This document shows, one piece after another, positions 27,967 through 36,188 of a stretch of 41,498 bases of DNA (position 1 is the first letter of the stretch; every line of letters begins with the position of its first letter). Both the position numbers and the translations under genes were made by a program. Source of the stretch: a virus; IMG/VR virus record IMGVR_UViG_3300036832_000123, positions 1 through 41,498 of that record, one strand, 5' to 3'. Under the pieces are notes generated by a model that ran no database searches, had not been told where the DNA came from, and was given only the letters and a program-made list of their open reading frames with translations.

Positions 27967-30900
27967 CAGGATGGCCTCCCTTGCCTCTGCAGGTTTCCGG
28001 TAGTCAAGGACATCATTTGGAATGCGGTTCGTACATGCGACTCGATAGCCGCGCCGGTAAGGCCGTCGAAGTGCGCGTGATACTGATTGCCGCCGAGTTG
28101 TCCGGAGCCCATCTCCGTTGGTGATAGAATTCGCTCCGATTGCCCGGTAAGGTTGTAGGCGAGCGTAACGCCCGGAGGTAGCCAGCCGCCCTGATCGTAC
28201 TTCATGAATCCTGAAGCGAGAGCGATCCCTTGCTGGTGAACATCCGGGATGCCGTACCGCTCGACTCTCTTGCCCCAGATCCAGGCCGCATCCGAAACGG
28301 ACTTGGCACTCATCATCTCAAGTATAGCTTCCTGATCTCCAGACTGATTGACGAAGTCGATGATCGCCGGCAGCTGTGTAGCCATACCGCCCTTAAACGC
28401 GGCATTCGAAATTTTGCCTACCGGGGTCCATCCAATAAGTCCGCGCCCGCCGGTCCCTACGGCGAACGGATTCCATCCCGACTCGCCCCAGATAGCGGCA
28501 GTAGCCCCGGCCGCCGCGATCTTGTTCCCATGGAAGAGGTTTGCTAGCAGGTACTTGTAAAGCATCAATCCGTTCGCTTGGGCACTCTTACTTGTAGGGC
28601 CACCAGGAGGGTTAAGACCGCTGCCGGTAAGTTGGCTAGCAAGTACTCCCTGGAAGAACTTCCGTGCCGCAGGATTCAGCTTCGCCGGGTCAAGTCCCTT
28701 TGATATGAATGTCAGCATAGCATTCGGCCAGCCTTTGAAGATCTTGGCTACAAAGTGACCAATATGGCTGCCGGTTTGCATCATGCCTTCAATTATGCCT
28801 TCGATGATATGAGTGCCGACTGGCTTCGTCTTCTTTGATGGAGATTGAATGTTGAATCCGCCGGGGCTCGTCAGGTAGTTGATGATCGGTTGTACAACGG
28901 CAGTACCAAGCCAGGCATCCATGCCGATCATTTCCTCGGTGATGCCCTGCTTGAGCCCATCAATAATGCCCCATCCGACCTTGACCGTTTGTTGCGAAGG
29001 CTGCATACCGGCAGTAGTTCCGGCACCCGACATCCCGAATCCATACGTATCGCCAACGAGAGCGGTTAGGATCGGCGCAACTACCCAGGTAGCGATCCAT
29101 GGCGGCAAACCGCCGACGGCAACCTGCATACCCTGCATGATGCCGCCGATAAGATCCTTACCGGTGGGAATTGTTTCCTTTGACGGAGAGTGAGTTTGGA
29201 ACCCGTCATTGATATGATTGACATAAGGCGTAGTAATCTTTGAGTTAATTTCCGGACCACTCGCGGCCGACTGAGTGGCCGCTCCCTGAGTGATGCCCTT
29301 GATTATATCGGCACCAGTCTTGGCGAGGTCGCCCAGTTTGGTGCCGAAGATACCGAGAATGTCAGGACCTGACGCAGCAGCTTTCTGACCTTGAGCGGTG
29401 AGTCCTGCCGCAGCCGCACGTCCACCCAGTACATTATGTGGCGGGTTATTGCCCGCCGTGAAGAAGTTAGCAACACCGCCTCCGATCTTTTCGGAAACAT
29501 ACGACGTGAAGTTCGCAACCCAGTTGGTAGCAATAGCAGCAGGCTCTAGCCAACCAGGTATGCCGGAAGCAAGATTGAACGTTCCCGCGCCACTGGAATT
29601 CGTAGTCCTTGCCAAAGCACCTGGCGGTCCAGTAGGCCCCTGCGCAGCAGTAGCCCATGAATTTGGCACCTGTATCCTTGTAATTGGCTGGTACCCGGCC
29701 CATGCCGGAGTCCCAGGAGTGCCGGCGACCGCAGCAACGCCTGGAATAGCGGCAGTAGCGGGATGAATAAGCTTGCCAGTCTTCCGATCATAAACCGCTG
29801 CGTGCGCCGGTACTGCCGCACGCCCCTGTACGGCCGGGATTGCCGCGATACCGGGCGTAGCCGGCGATGCCACGCCAAGCGTCATTCCTGCATTACTGGT
29901 GTCAGGGGGAGCCTTGATCCCGAGTATCCTAGCGGCCCATGGCCATTGTTGTTCAAGCTTAGCGGCTAGATCCGAGAGGGAGCCAAGAGAATTAAGAATG
30001 AACACGATAAAATTCGTGACTATGGTGAAGAAGTTAGCAATAGCTGTCGGGTTATTTGTAATCTTATCGGCCAGCTTAGTGATAGCATTAGCTACATTTG
30101 TCATATTGGTGTCGACAGTTGGCGTGATCGCGTTTAGGATCGCCGCAAAAGCCCTAGCAACCGCGTCGATCGAAGCCGCAACGGCAGGCAACCCGAATGA
30201 CTTGACTATTGCGGTGAGGAAATTCTGTAGCGGCCCGGCTATGATTTCCTGAGCACCTTTGAATACCGGGGTAAGCGTAGTGACAGTCTTTGATATTACG
30301 TCAAGTACGGCAGCAAGTACCGGGACCATTGGGCCGCCGATTGTTGTCATGAAAGTTTTGAATGCGTCGCTCATATCCTTCAGCGGCGTAGTTAGCTTGC
30401 CGGACATGATCGCCCCGGCGATACCGAATCCGGCAAGACCCGCGCCCAGGAATCCGACAATTGCCGAACCAACAATCTGCCCTATGAACGGAGCAGCAGC
30501 AACGAGACCACCAATTAGAACCGTCGTGAGACTTACGCCACCGAAACCAGCCGCTGTCGGGGCACTTGCTGCCGGACCACCAGCAGCACCAACGATACCA
30601 CCAGCACCTCCGCTACCACCACCACCGAATGATGAAATTAGCTTGCCGATATCCATGCCTCCGCCAGAGAATCCTCTGATCATGCTTTCGAGGTCTCCGC
30701 CACCGCCAGTTATCGTATCGCCAAGACTCTTCCCAACGCCCTTGCTGAAGAAGTCCATCGCCGTTGCGATATCGCCTTCAACTTGCTTAGCACTCTTGAT
30801 ACCGAGTTGCTTAAAGAGGCTTTCAGTATCTCCGCCAGCACCGGCGAAATCCTGAAGGAACTTCTGGACACTACCTTTGCTACCTGCGGACCACTTGATC

Positions 30901-32801
30901 ATCTGACCTAGCGTTCCGCCACCGCCCTCTGATCCAAGCAGTTTGGTAAGTGTAGCAACATCACGCTGGCTGACCTCTGCCGCCAGGTCTCCGGCTAGGC
31001 CCCCGGCCCTACCGCCACGACCGAACAAACCTGATACGCCTCGCCCGATCGCCCCACTAAGCCATGATACGCCCGTAAACTTCCCCACGAATGATGTAGC
31101 CGTCTTGCCCCAAGCAGTAGCCACTTTAGTCCAGTCAGCAACGCTCTTGCTGAACTTTGCAACAGCAGTGCTATACATCAACGTTGATGCTTTTGTATCC
31201 AAAGCGTACTGGTAAAGCGTATCATCAAGTTTTTCAGTAGCTCTAACGAAAAGATTTGCGAACTTTGTTCCTCCGGGAATAGCGTCGATGCCGGAGACGT
31301 TCGCTATGTTCCGCGCCACGCCTAGTCCCGGCGTCCAGCCAATGCCACGGCTGATGCCACTTACGATATCTCTGACCGAACTCCTGAGTGAAAACTGAGC
31401 AACGCTATTAGCGAATCTCCTAGTCCAGTCCTTTGTGTCTATAGTATACTTGTAAAGAGTATCGTCCAGTTTTTCAGTAGCGGCGACAAAGGAATTAGCA
31501 GCTTTTGTTCCGCCGGGGACAAGGTCGATCCCGGAAACATTTGCTATGTTCCGCGCCACGCCAAGGCCACGAGTCCATCCGCTAGCGTCGACTGCTGACC
31601 TAGCGAGATCCTTTACCGTTCCAGCAATAGCATTTGGTGATCCAGCGATAAACTTACCAAAATCTCTGATATTCCCTCTAAGGTCATTCACATCATCTCC
31701 GAGCAGTCCAAAGTAATCGGTTATTGATCCTGAAATGAGCTTACCGAAATTACTGATACGCTCCTCGACGTTTAGTGTTTTCTCACCTAGCAGTTTAAAG
31801 TAACTAGGAACTGTTTCAAATGCTTTGCTGGCATCAGCCATATCATCGCGGAACTTCATTGCTGTTACAACATCTTTGTTGAAACTATCAGTTAGCGCCT
31901 TGGATGCCTTGGCTCGTGCTTCGGATTCGGCCCTAGTCATAGTCTGGCCAGAGACATTACGCAAGGCCGCAACAAGTGGATTGATTGATGCTACATTTCC
32001 GGTGCTGCCGGTTAGTCCGAATTCCTTCCTTATGTCGAATGGAAGCATTTGGGCCCTTGTCATCGTAGGGCCCTGGGCGCGGAACTGGGTTAGAAGCGCG
32101 GGATTGAAAGTTAGTGGATTCCGGATGCTGCCGGGTATCTTCACCAAGTCGGAAACTAGCTTGTTGACTCCCGTAGCACTCTTGACGATATCCTGAACTG
32201 TAGTATTCGCACCAGTTGCCGCGCCGACGGCTTCATTCATCGAGGTAACAGCAGTATTGAGACTCGATACCTCACGAGTGATACCAGACAGTAGGCCGCC
32301 AGTAGTGGCGCCCTCTGGACCGACGCCGCGAATTGAAGACAGAGTCTTCAACGCCTTACCCATGTTGAAATTGGCCTCTACCGGGATCTCAATATTCTGA
32401 GTTTTGGCCCATACCTGTATCCCGACAATATCGGCCATGATCCTGTTTACATCATCCGCCGCCTTTCCGGTGTCTATGATATCCTGGTCGCGGATGCTCT
32501 TGATTTTGAGGCGTACCTCCTCAAGCCTCCTATCGATCTCACTTGAGTCAGCTTCAAGGTTGGCCTTGGGTAGCGTGTCCATCGCTACCCTTAGCCGAGC
32601 CTTCAGCGTCTTCTCAAAAGCACCTCCAGCAGTGTTGCCGCCCTCACCCATCTTTCGGGTCATGGCGTCGCTCATCTCAGTGCCGGCTTCTTCACCGACT
32701 CTCTTTGATGGCTCAACAACCTGCTTTCTTGCCTTCTCGTCCCACCCGCGAGCGTCGGGAACTACGCTGACGGTTACGCTACCGACCGGGATATCGCTCA
32801 T
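27966..32801 (-). CDS. tape measure protein with lysozyme-like domain (1611 aa)
   Basis: Sets tail length and is threaded through the tail tube. Residues 1-400 are helical and charged. Two repeats (about residues 407-467 and 490-550) begin GLGVARNIANVSGID and both contain PGGTK and EKLDDTLY. A Gly/Ala-rich hydrophobic region (about 700-790) and a long Pro/Ala-rich segment follow. Residues about 1404-1535 (SAQANGLMLYKYLL, ATAAIWGESGWNPFAV, then RGLIGW) match the phage tail lysozyme family and could open the cell wall during DNA entry. At roughly 1.5 A per residue, the tail would be near 240 nm. Confidence 0.92.
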   Translation of the reverse strand: MSDIPVGSVTVSVVPDARGWDEKARKQVVEPSKRVGEEAGTEMSDAMTRKMGEGGNTAGGAFEKTLKARLRVAMDTLPKANLEADSSEIDRRLEEVRLKIKSIRDQDIIDTGKAADDVNRIMADIVGIQVWAKTQNIEIPVEANFNMGKALKTLSSIRGVGPEGATTGGLLSGITREVSSLNTAVTSMNEAVGAATGANTTVQDIVKSATGVNKLVSDLVKIPGSIRNPLTFNPALLTQFRAQGPTMTRAQMLPFDIRKEFGLTGSTGNVASINPLVAALRNVSGQTMTRAESEARAKASKALTDSFNKDVVTAMKFRDDMADASKAFETVPSYFKLLGEKTLNVEERISNFGKLISGSITDYFGLLGDDVNDLRGNIRDFGKFIAGSPNAIAGTVKDLARSAVDASGWTRGLGVARNIANVSGIDLVPGGTKAANSFVAATEKLDDTLYKYTIDTKDWTRRFANSVAQFSLRSSVRDIVSGISRGIGWTPGLGVARNIANVSGIDAIPGGTKFANLFVRATEKLDDTLYQYALDTKASTLMYSTAVAKFSKSVADWTKVATAWGKTATSFVGKFTGVSWLSGAIGRGVSGLFGRGGRAGGLAGDLAAEVSQRDVATLTKLLGSEGGGGTLGQMIKWSAGSKGSVQKFLQDFAGAGGDTESLFKQLGIKSAKQVEGDIATAMDFFSKGVGKSLGDTITGGGGDLESMIRGFSGGGMDIGKLISSFGGGGSGGAGGIVGAAGGPAASAPTAAGFGGVSLTTVLIGGLVAAAPFIGQIVGSAIVGFLGAGLAGFGIAGAIMSGKLTTPLKDMSDAFKTFMTTIGGPMVPVLAAVLDVISKTVTTLTPVFKGAQEIIAGPLQNFLTAIVKSFGLPAVAASIDAVARAFAAILNAITPTVDTNMTNVANAITKLADKITNNPTAIANFFTIVTNFIVFILNSLGSLSDLAAKLEQQWPWAARILGIKAPPDTSNAGMTLGVASPATPGIAAIPAVQGRAAVPAHAAVYDRKTGKLIHPATAAIPGVAAVAGTPGTPAWAGYQPITRIQVPNSWATAAQGPTGPPGALARTTNSSGAGTFNLASGIPGWLEPAAIATNWVANFTSYVSEKIGGGVANFFTAGNNPPHNVLGGRAAAAGLTAQGQKAAASGPDILGIFGTKLGDLAKTGADIIKGITQGAATQSAASGPEINSKITTPYVNHINDGFQTHSPSKETIPTGKDLIGGIMQGMQVAVGGLPPWIATWVVAPILTALVGDTYGFGMSGAGTTAGMQPSQQTVKVGWGIIDGLKQGITEEMIGMDAWLGTAVVQPIINYLTSPGGFNIQSPSKKTKPVGTHIIEGIIEGMMQTGSHIGHFVAKIFKGWPNAMLTFISKGLDPAKLNPAARKFFQGVLASQLTGSGLNPPGGPTSKSAQANGLMLYKYLLANLFHGNKIAAAGATAAIWGESGWNPFAVGTGGRGLIGWTPVGKISNAAFKGGMATQLPAIIDFVNQSGDQEAILEMMSAKSVSDAAWIWGKRVERYGIPDVHQQGIALASGFMKYDQGGWLPPGVTLAYNLTGQSERILSPTEMGSGQLGGNQYHAHFDGLTGAAIESHVRTAFQMMSLTTGNLQRQGRPS

Positions 32802-33316
32802 GACGCTTCACCGCTAACGACCGGGCTGTTCATCATCTCACGGATCTCATCGTCCGTGAAATTCTTGAGACGCGGATCTAGCGCCCGGACATCACTCATG
32901 CGCATAAGCTTGCGACCACGATGCTTATTTACGCCGGGACGCTTTATCATCTCAGGCCTTTGCGGCGCTGTCTTGGAGTGCGCCGAAGCGTACATCCATG
33001 ACAGGTTCCGTAGCTCATCAACTACACTAGCTACGAGAGTCTCAAGAGCACTCCACGGAGCCCGCGCCGGATCACCAGCTGACACAGCAAGCTGCTCATC
33101 CGGCGTAGCATTCCGGATCGCGGTGTTCAATGTAGCCTCCGGTGGGAGATGGTCTACTAGCACTAGCAGTCTACGCCACGAAAGTTCCGCGCCGAGACTA
33201 GCTAGGGCAATGCCATAATAGCGCTGTAGATCTGCTTCTACCTCCTCTGGAAACTCGGTCGTGATCCAGAGCGCCTGCCGGATTTTCCCATGTTCATTCG
33301 GGACTTGCGACCGCAT
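32798..33316 (-). CDS. tail assembly chaperone, T half expressed by -1 frameshift
   Basis: A helical domain (TEFPEEVEADLQRYYGIAL, LSWRRLLVLVDHL, LRNLSWMYASAHSKTAPQRPEM) that is normally made as the C-terminal part of a G-T fusion. The frame runs upstream into the G gene and has no convincing ribosome-binding site for independent start. The slip at 33283-33289 joins it to the G gene, giving a 273-residue fusion. The stop overlaps the tape measure start at 32801. Confidence 0.8.
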   Translation of the reverse strand: MRSQVPNEHGKIRQALWITTEFPEEVEADLQRYYGIALASLGAELSWRRLLVLVDHLPPEATLNTAIRNATPDEQLAVSAGDPARAPWSALETLVASVVDELRNLSWMYASAHSKTAPQRPEMIKRPGVNKHRGRKLMRMSDVRALDPRLKNFTDDEIREMMNSPVVSGEAS

Positions 33317-33618
33317 TCATTGAACACGGCCTCAACCTGGTAGTTCTTGAGGTCGCACGAGATCCAGATGCGGAACTCGTCATCATCATCGATGACCTCC
33401 CGCGCCCACGTGTCCCAGTCGCCGGACGATGCCGCGCGCATCGCAGTTGCCGACCACTCCTTCGCGTGCGAGATATGGACGACCCTGTTGTCGAGCCGAA
33501 CTGTCGTTGGATCTCCGACATTCTCCTTGCGGAGAACATCATCGAGCATGTCCAGGTCGACATCGACCGGGTTGTCTTCTGGCGCCGAGTCTGCCGGCGT
33601 CCACTCGCCGTCGGTCAT
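33238..33618 (-). CDS. tail assembly chaperone G protein (126 aa)
   Basis: ATG 33618. A short acidic protein (MTDGEWTPADSAPEDNPVDVDLDMLD...) with a helical middle, directly after the major tail protein gene. It has the size, order and downstream overlapping frame of siphovirus tail chaperone G proteins, which help polymerise the tape measure. It ends in a basic stretch after the slippery site. A minority of ribosomes would switch to the -1 frame at 33283-33289 to make the G-T fusion. Confidence 0.8.
   Translation of the reverse strand: MTDGEWTPADSAPEDNPVDVDLDMLDDVLRKENVGDPTTVRLDNRVVHISHAKEWSATAMRAASSGDWDTWAREVIDDDDEFRIWISCDLKNYQVEAVFNECGRKSRMNMGKSGRRSGSRPSFQRR
33283..33289 (-). promoter_or_regulatory. 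-1 programmed frameshift slippery site GGGAAAA
   Basis: Read on the - strand, the heptamer GGGAAAA sits as X-XXY-YYZ in the G frame (ATG GGA AAA TCC). Slipping one base back re-pairs the tRNAs on GGG AAA, then ATC CGG CAG follows, entering the T frame (IRQALWITTEFPEEVE). This is the standard arrangement for tail chaperones. The base at 33283 is read twice. Confidence 0.85.
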
Positions 33619-34364
33619 GAGAAGTACGCCGATACGTCTTTGCCGTAGTCGATACAGCGCTGGGCTACGGCCTGGGTCTGCGTCCCGATGATGCCGGGAT
33701 AGAACGTGAACGTCATGTCGGTCATGACGATGTCGCCCTGCTGGGCCTGGTCGTTGCCGCGCGCGGTGACCTTGGCGAACGGCGCGTACAGGCGCTGCCG
33801 CTTTGCGCCGTCGATACTGTCGAAGATCAGGGAGTAGCGGTTGTCGGCAGGCGGGTCCGGCAATGTATACAAGACCTGGTTCGCCGCTAGGGGAGCTACC
33901 GGCGACGTAGGCGGCTTGAGCGGCGACGATGCGATCGGGAAGATCGTGACGTCGTCGTACAGCGCCCGGACGTACGGGTTGAGCGCCTCCAGGAAGGTCG
34001 ACTGAACGGTCTTCATGCCGCCGGTGAGGATCGAGCGCACGGGCGTGAGAATGCCGGCGGCTGGGATGTCCTTGATGGTTTCATCGAGCTTGAAGATGTA
34101 CCCGGCGACATCGACCCAGCCGAGGCACATGAAGCCATCGCCGGTGCCGAGCGTTGTGGGGTCTTCAAACGCCAGCGGCGGCGTTGCGATATTCGGCGGG
34201 CCGACCCAGGCGACAACGTCACCAGCCGCGTAGAGCAGGGTATCGTCCTTGTAAGGGCCGGTGCCCGGAGCCGGGAGCCCGCCGAATGGAACTGGAAGGT
34301 CATACGTCGTTGCTGCGTCGCGGTTGCCGGACCTTGAATGGGTCGCGGTCTTCTCTTCAGCCAT
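33615..34364 (-). CDS. major tail protein (249 aa)
   Basis: ATG 34364. The size, position directly before the tail chaperones, and the mixed beta-rich sequence support the tail tube subunit call (FMCLGWVDVAGYIFKLDETIKDI, GILTPVRSIL, FLEALNPYVRALYD, RYSLIFDSIDGAKRQRLYAPFAKVT, and DIVMTDMTFTFYP near the end). This is the standard pattern of siphovirus tube proteins with a beta-sandwich core. It overlaps the G gene start by 4 bases. No Ig-like extra domain is present. Confidence 0.8.
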   Translation of the reverse strand: MAEEKTATHSRSGNRDAATTYDLPVPFGGLPAPGTGPYKDDTLLYAAGDVVAWVGPPNIATPPLAFEDPTTLGTGDGFMCLGWVDVAGYIFKLDETIKDIPAAGILTPVRSILTGGMKTVQSTFLEALNPYVRALYDDVTIFPIASSPLKPPTSPVAPLAANQVLYTLPDPPADNRYSLIFDSIDGAKRQRLYAPFAKVTARGNDQAQQGDIVMTDMTFTFYPGIIGTQTQAVAQRCIDYGKDVSAYFS

Positions 34365-34375
34365 TACATTCCCTC

Positions 34376-34786
34376 CTAGGAATGAAATTGGAGTTCATAA
34401 CTTGCGGCAAAACGAACGTAGTTCTGGTTCACCTCCGGAAGCTGGCGCGGACTTGTTGCCGTCGTTACGTGCTGGATGACGCCTACTTGATTTCCTCCGG
34501 CGTCCTTCACTATCGCGCTCATTAGCGATAGCATCTGGGCTTGAATTGTTCTAGCAGCAATCGAGACATTCCCAGTCTGCGATTTAAGGCCCCACACATC
34601 AACATCAACAATAGCGTGATCAATACCAATGTTCCGGTTCGACCCGGAACTGCGCTTGATACGAACTGTAGTCTTGTTAGGATCTCCAGCCGGCAACGAC
34701 GTAGAGATACGCATCGAAGGATTCAGCGGAACAAGAATGTACAGAAGCATTACCTCGATATCGGGAAAGATTGAGATCATCGTCAT
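34376..34786 (-). CDS. tail terminator/head-tail completion protein (136 aa)
   Basis: ATG 34786 overlaps the previous stop by 4 bases. Sequence starts MTMISIFPDIEVMLLYILVPL, has DHAIVDVDVWG in the centre, and ends with RFAASYELQFHS. The alpha/beta pattern, length and order (before the major tail protein) match tail terminator proteins, which cap the completed tail and join it to the head. The assignment is from order and length. Confidence 0.6.
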   Translation of the reverse strand: MTMISIFPDIEVMLLYILVPLNPSMRISTSLPAGDPNKTTVRIKRSSGSNRNIGIDHAIVDVDVWGLKSQTGNVSIAARTIQAQMLSLMSAIVKDAGGNQVGVIQHVTTATSPRQLPEVNQNYVRFAASYELQFHS

Positions 34787-35187
34787 GGCCGCCGCCCTCC
34801 CTTCGCCGCGAATGCCGCACGAGCCATGATCCGGTAAGGCTCACGACCGTGATGACCGAACTCCACCCAGAACGCTGATGGGGATTCGTTATATACAGTG
34901 GCCTCTATCCGGTCGTGATGTATCCCGCCGTTGCGGCGAGACCTTACCCTGAATCCGGTCAGGTATGATCCTGTCTGGCGATCTCCGACCCTGATGATTC
35001 CGCTAGTGTAAATTTCACTTGCGGCCAGGAACTCTGCGTGCTGCCTGACTTCCTCGGCATACCTCACAATAGGACTGCGCAAGAATTCCGTATTGAGCAT
35101 TACGGCCATACCTGCGCGATCCATCGCGTAGTGTACGGATACGTCAGTAGTAACACGAGCAGACATAGGAACAACAGCCCTAGCCAT
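34783..35187 (-). CDS. HK97 gp10-like head-tail connector (134 aa)
   Basis: ATG 35187. Features of the gp10-like minor tail/head completion family include YTSGIIRVGDRQTGSYLTGFRVRS and the AFWVEFGHHGREPYRIMARAAF segment near the end, the typical Glu-Phe-Gly-(T/H) turn of that family. Length and placement between connector and terminator genes agree. Probably joins the connector ring to the tail. Confidence 0.7.
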   Translation of the reverse strand: MARAVVPMSARVTTDVSVHYAMDRAGMAVMLNTEFLRSPIVRYAEEVRQHAEFLAASEIYTSGIIRVGDRQTGSYLTGFRVRSRRNGGIHHDRIEATVYNESPSAFWVEFGHHGREPYRIMARAAFAAKGGRRP

Positions 35188-35540
35188 TACGCCGTCACCC
35201 CCGAGATCTTATTCACTTCTACACGGATAGGCGATACCCGGCCAGAGAACGGGGAAGTCCACTGGTTAGGAACGCCGGTGACTTCAAACTTGATACCTTT
35301 GTAGATTATGGCATCAAGGTACGTTACATCAGTACCAGCAGGCAGGAAGACTGAATCATTGGTGTTCGTCTGATCTGCGAAGGCAAGATTCTCGCCGCTA
35401 CCTCCCGGCTGGAAGACACAGTTCGGTACCGTAACGTTCTGCTCGGTATACACATCATTGCCGTACGCATCAACAGCCCCGGACAACACACGCTTCACAA
35501 GCGTCATGGTCACGGCGAACGGGAAGGTTGGACTAGTCAT
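35187..35540 (-). CDS. head-tail connector protein (117 aa)
   Basis: ATG 35540 (MTSPTFPFAVTMTLVKRVLSG). The open frame extends upstream of this ATG into the previous gene, where no better start is seen. The protein is beta-rich, with VFQPGGSGENLAFADQT, GTDVTYLDAIIYKGIKFEVTGVPN and SPIRVEVNKI, a common composition for stopper or adaptor proteins in this part of siphovirus head operons. The exact class is inferred from position. Confidence 0.6.
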   Translation of the reverse strand: MTSPTFPFAVTMTLVKRVLSGAVDAYGNDVYTEQNVTVPNCVFQPGGSGENLAFADQTNTNDSVFLPAGTDVTYLDAIIYKGIKFEVTGVPNQWTSPFSGRVSPIRVEVNKISGVTA

Positions 35541-36184
35541 AGCCTCACCTTCATAGTTCCCCAGCTCTGTCGGTAATCCGAAAGGGCAGTTTTCATGCCG
35601 GCGTCGATTAGTGCCGCGTTCAGTCCCGCGCCAGAAGTACGACGCATCGCGTACGAGTATGCCCCTACCGACTCGCTCATGATCGTCGCGGACATCGTAG
35701 GTGTCGCTAGCTCGGATACGATCGCCGTACACACGATAGCTACGACATCACCAGGCACATCCAGGTACCCGTGCGCCCCGGTGATCTCAAAACTGCCGCC
35801 CCACCAGAACGTCTCTTCATACCAGATCTCGGGAAGGTTGATGATGCCCGACAGCGACGGGTTGAACACCGTGATCTTGTCTACGGCATCGAAGTGGTAC
35901 CACGTCACCGGGATATCAAGAATGCCAGGCGTACCGGAGAGCGCGAGAATCGAGTCAATTGACACGATCGGCTTCCACGAAGTCAGCTTGATGATGCCGC
36001 CGTCGGCCGTCGTGGTTATCGTGTCGGCGTCGTAGTACACGAAGTCTCGGCGACAGTACCTACGGACAATCGCACTCGCGTCCATAAGCATGCCGTCAAC
36101 GCGGGCAGCCTCTACCTGGTTAAGGCTGCGGCCTAGCCTCGCCGCGATATCGTCCGGCGTGGCGAGGCTAGGCAGCTGGGTCAT
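35537..36184 (-). CDS. head-tail connector, gp6-like (215 aa)
   Basis: ATG 36184 (MTQLPSLATPDDIAARLGRSL). The N-terminal motif with LNQVEAARVDGMLMDASAIVRRYCRRDF is the helical start of gp6-like connector proteins, which form a ring beneath the portal. The later sequence (PVTWYHFDAVDKITVF, TGAHGYLDVPGDVVAIVCTAIV) is consistent with the same family. An in-frame upstream ORF within the capsid gene is an artefact. It directly follows the capsid gene in the transcript. Confidence 0.75.
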   Translation of the reverse strand: MTQLPSLATPDDIAARLGRSLNQVEAARVDGMLMDASAIVRRYCRRDFVYYDADTITTTADGGIIKLTSWKPIVSIDSILALSGTPGILDIPVTWYHFDAVDKITVFNPSLSGIINLPEIWYEETFWWGGSFEITGAHGYLDVPGDVVAIVCTAIVSELATPTMSATIMSESVGAYSYAMRRTSGAGLNAALIDAGMKTALSDYRQSWGTMKVRL

Positions 36185-36188
36185 GACC

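Noticed and set aside
30259-30855. Pro/Ala-rich + strand open frame inside the tape measure gene
   Set aside because: It is the reverse complement of the Gly/Ala/Ser-rich tape measure region. No ribosome-binding site or promoter precedes it, and low-complexity DNA produces such frames by chance.
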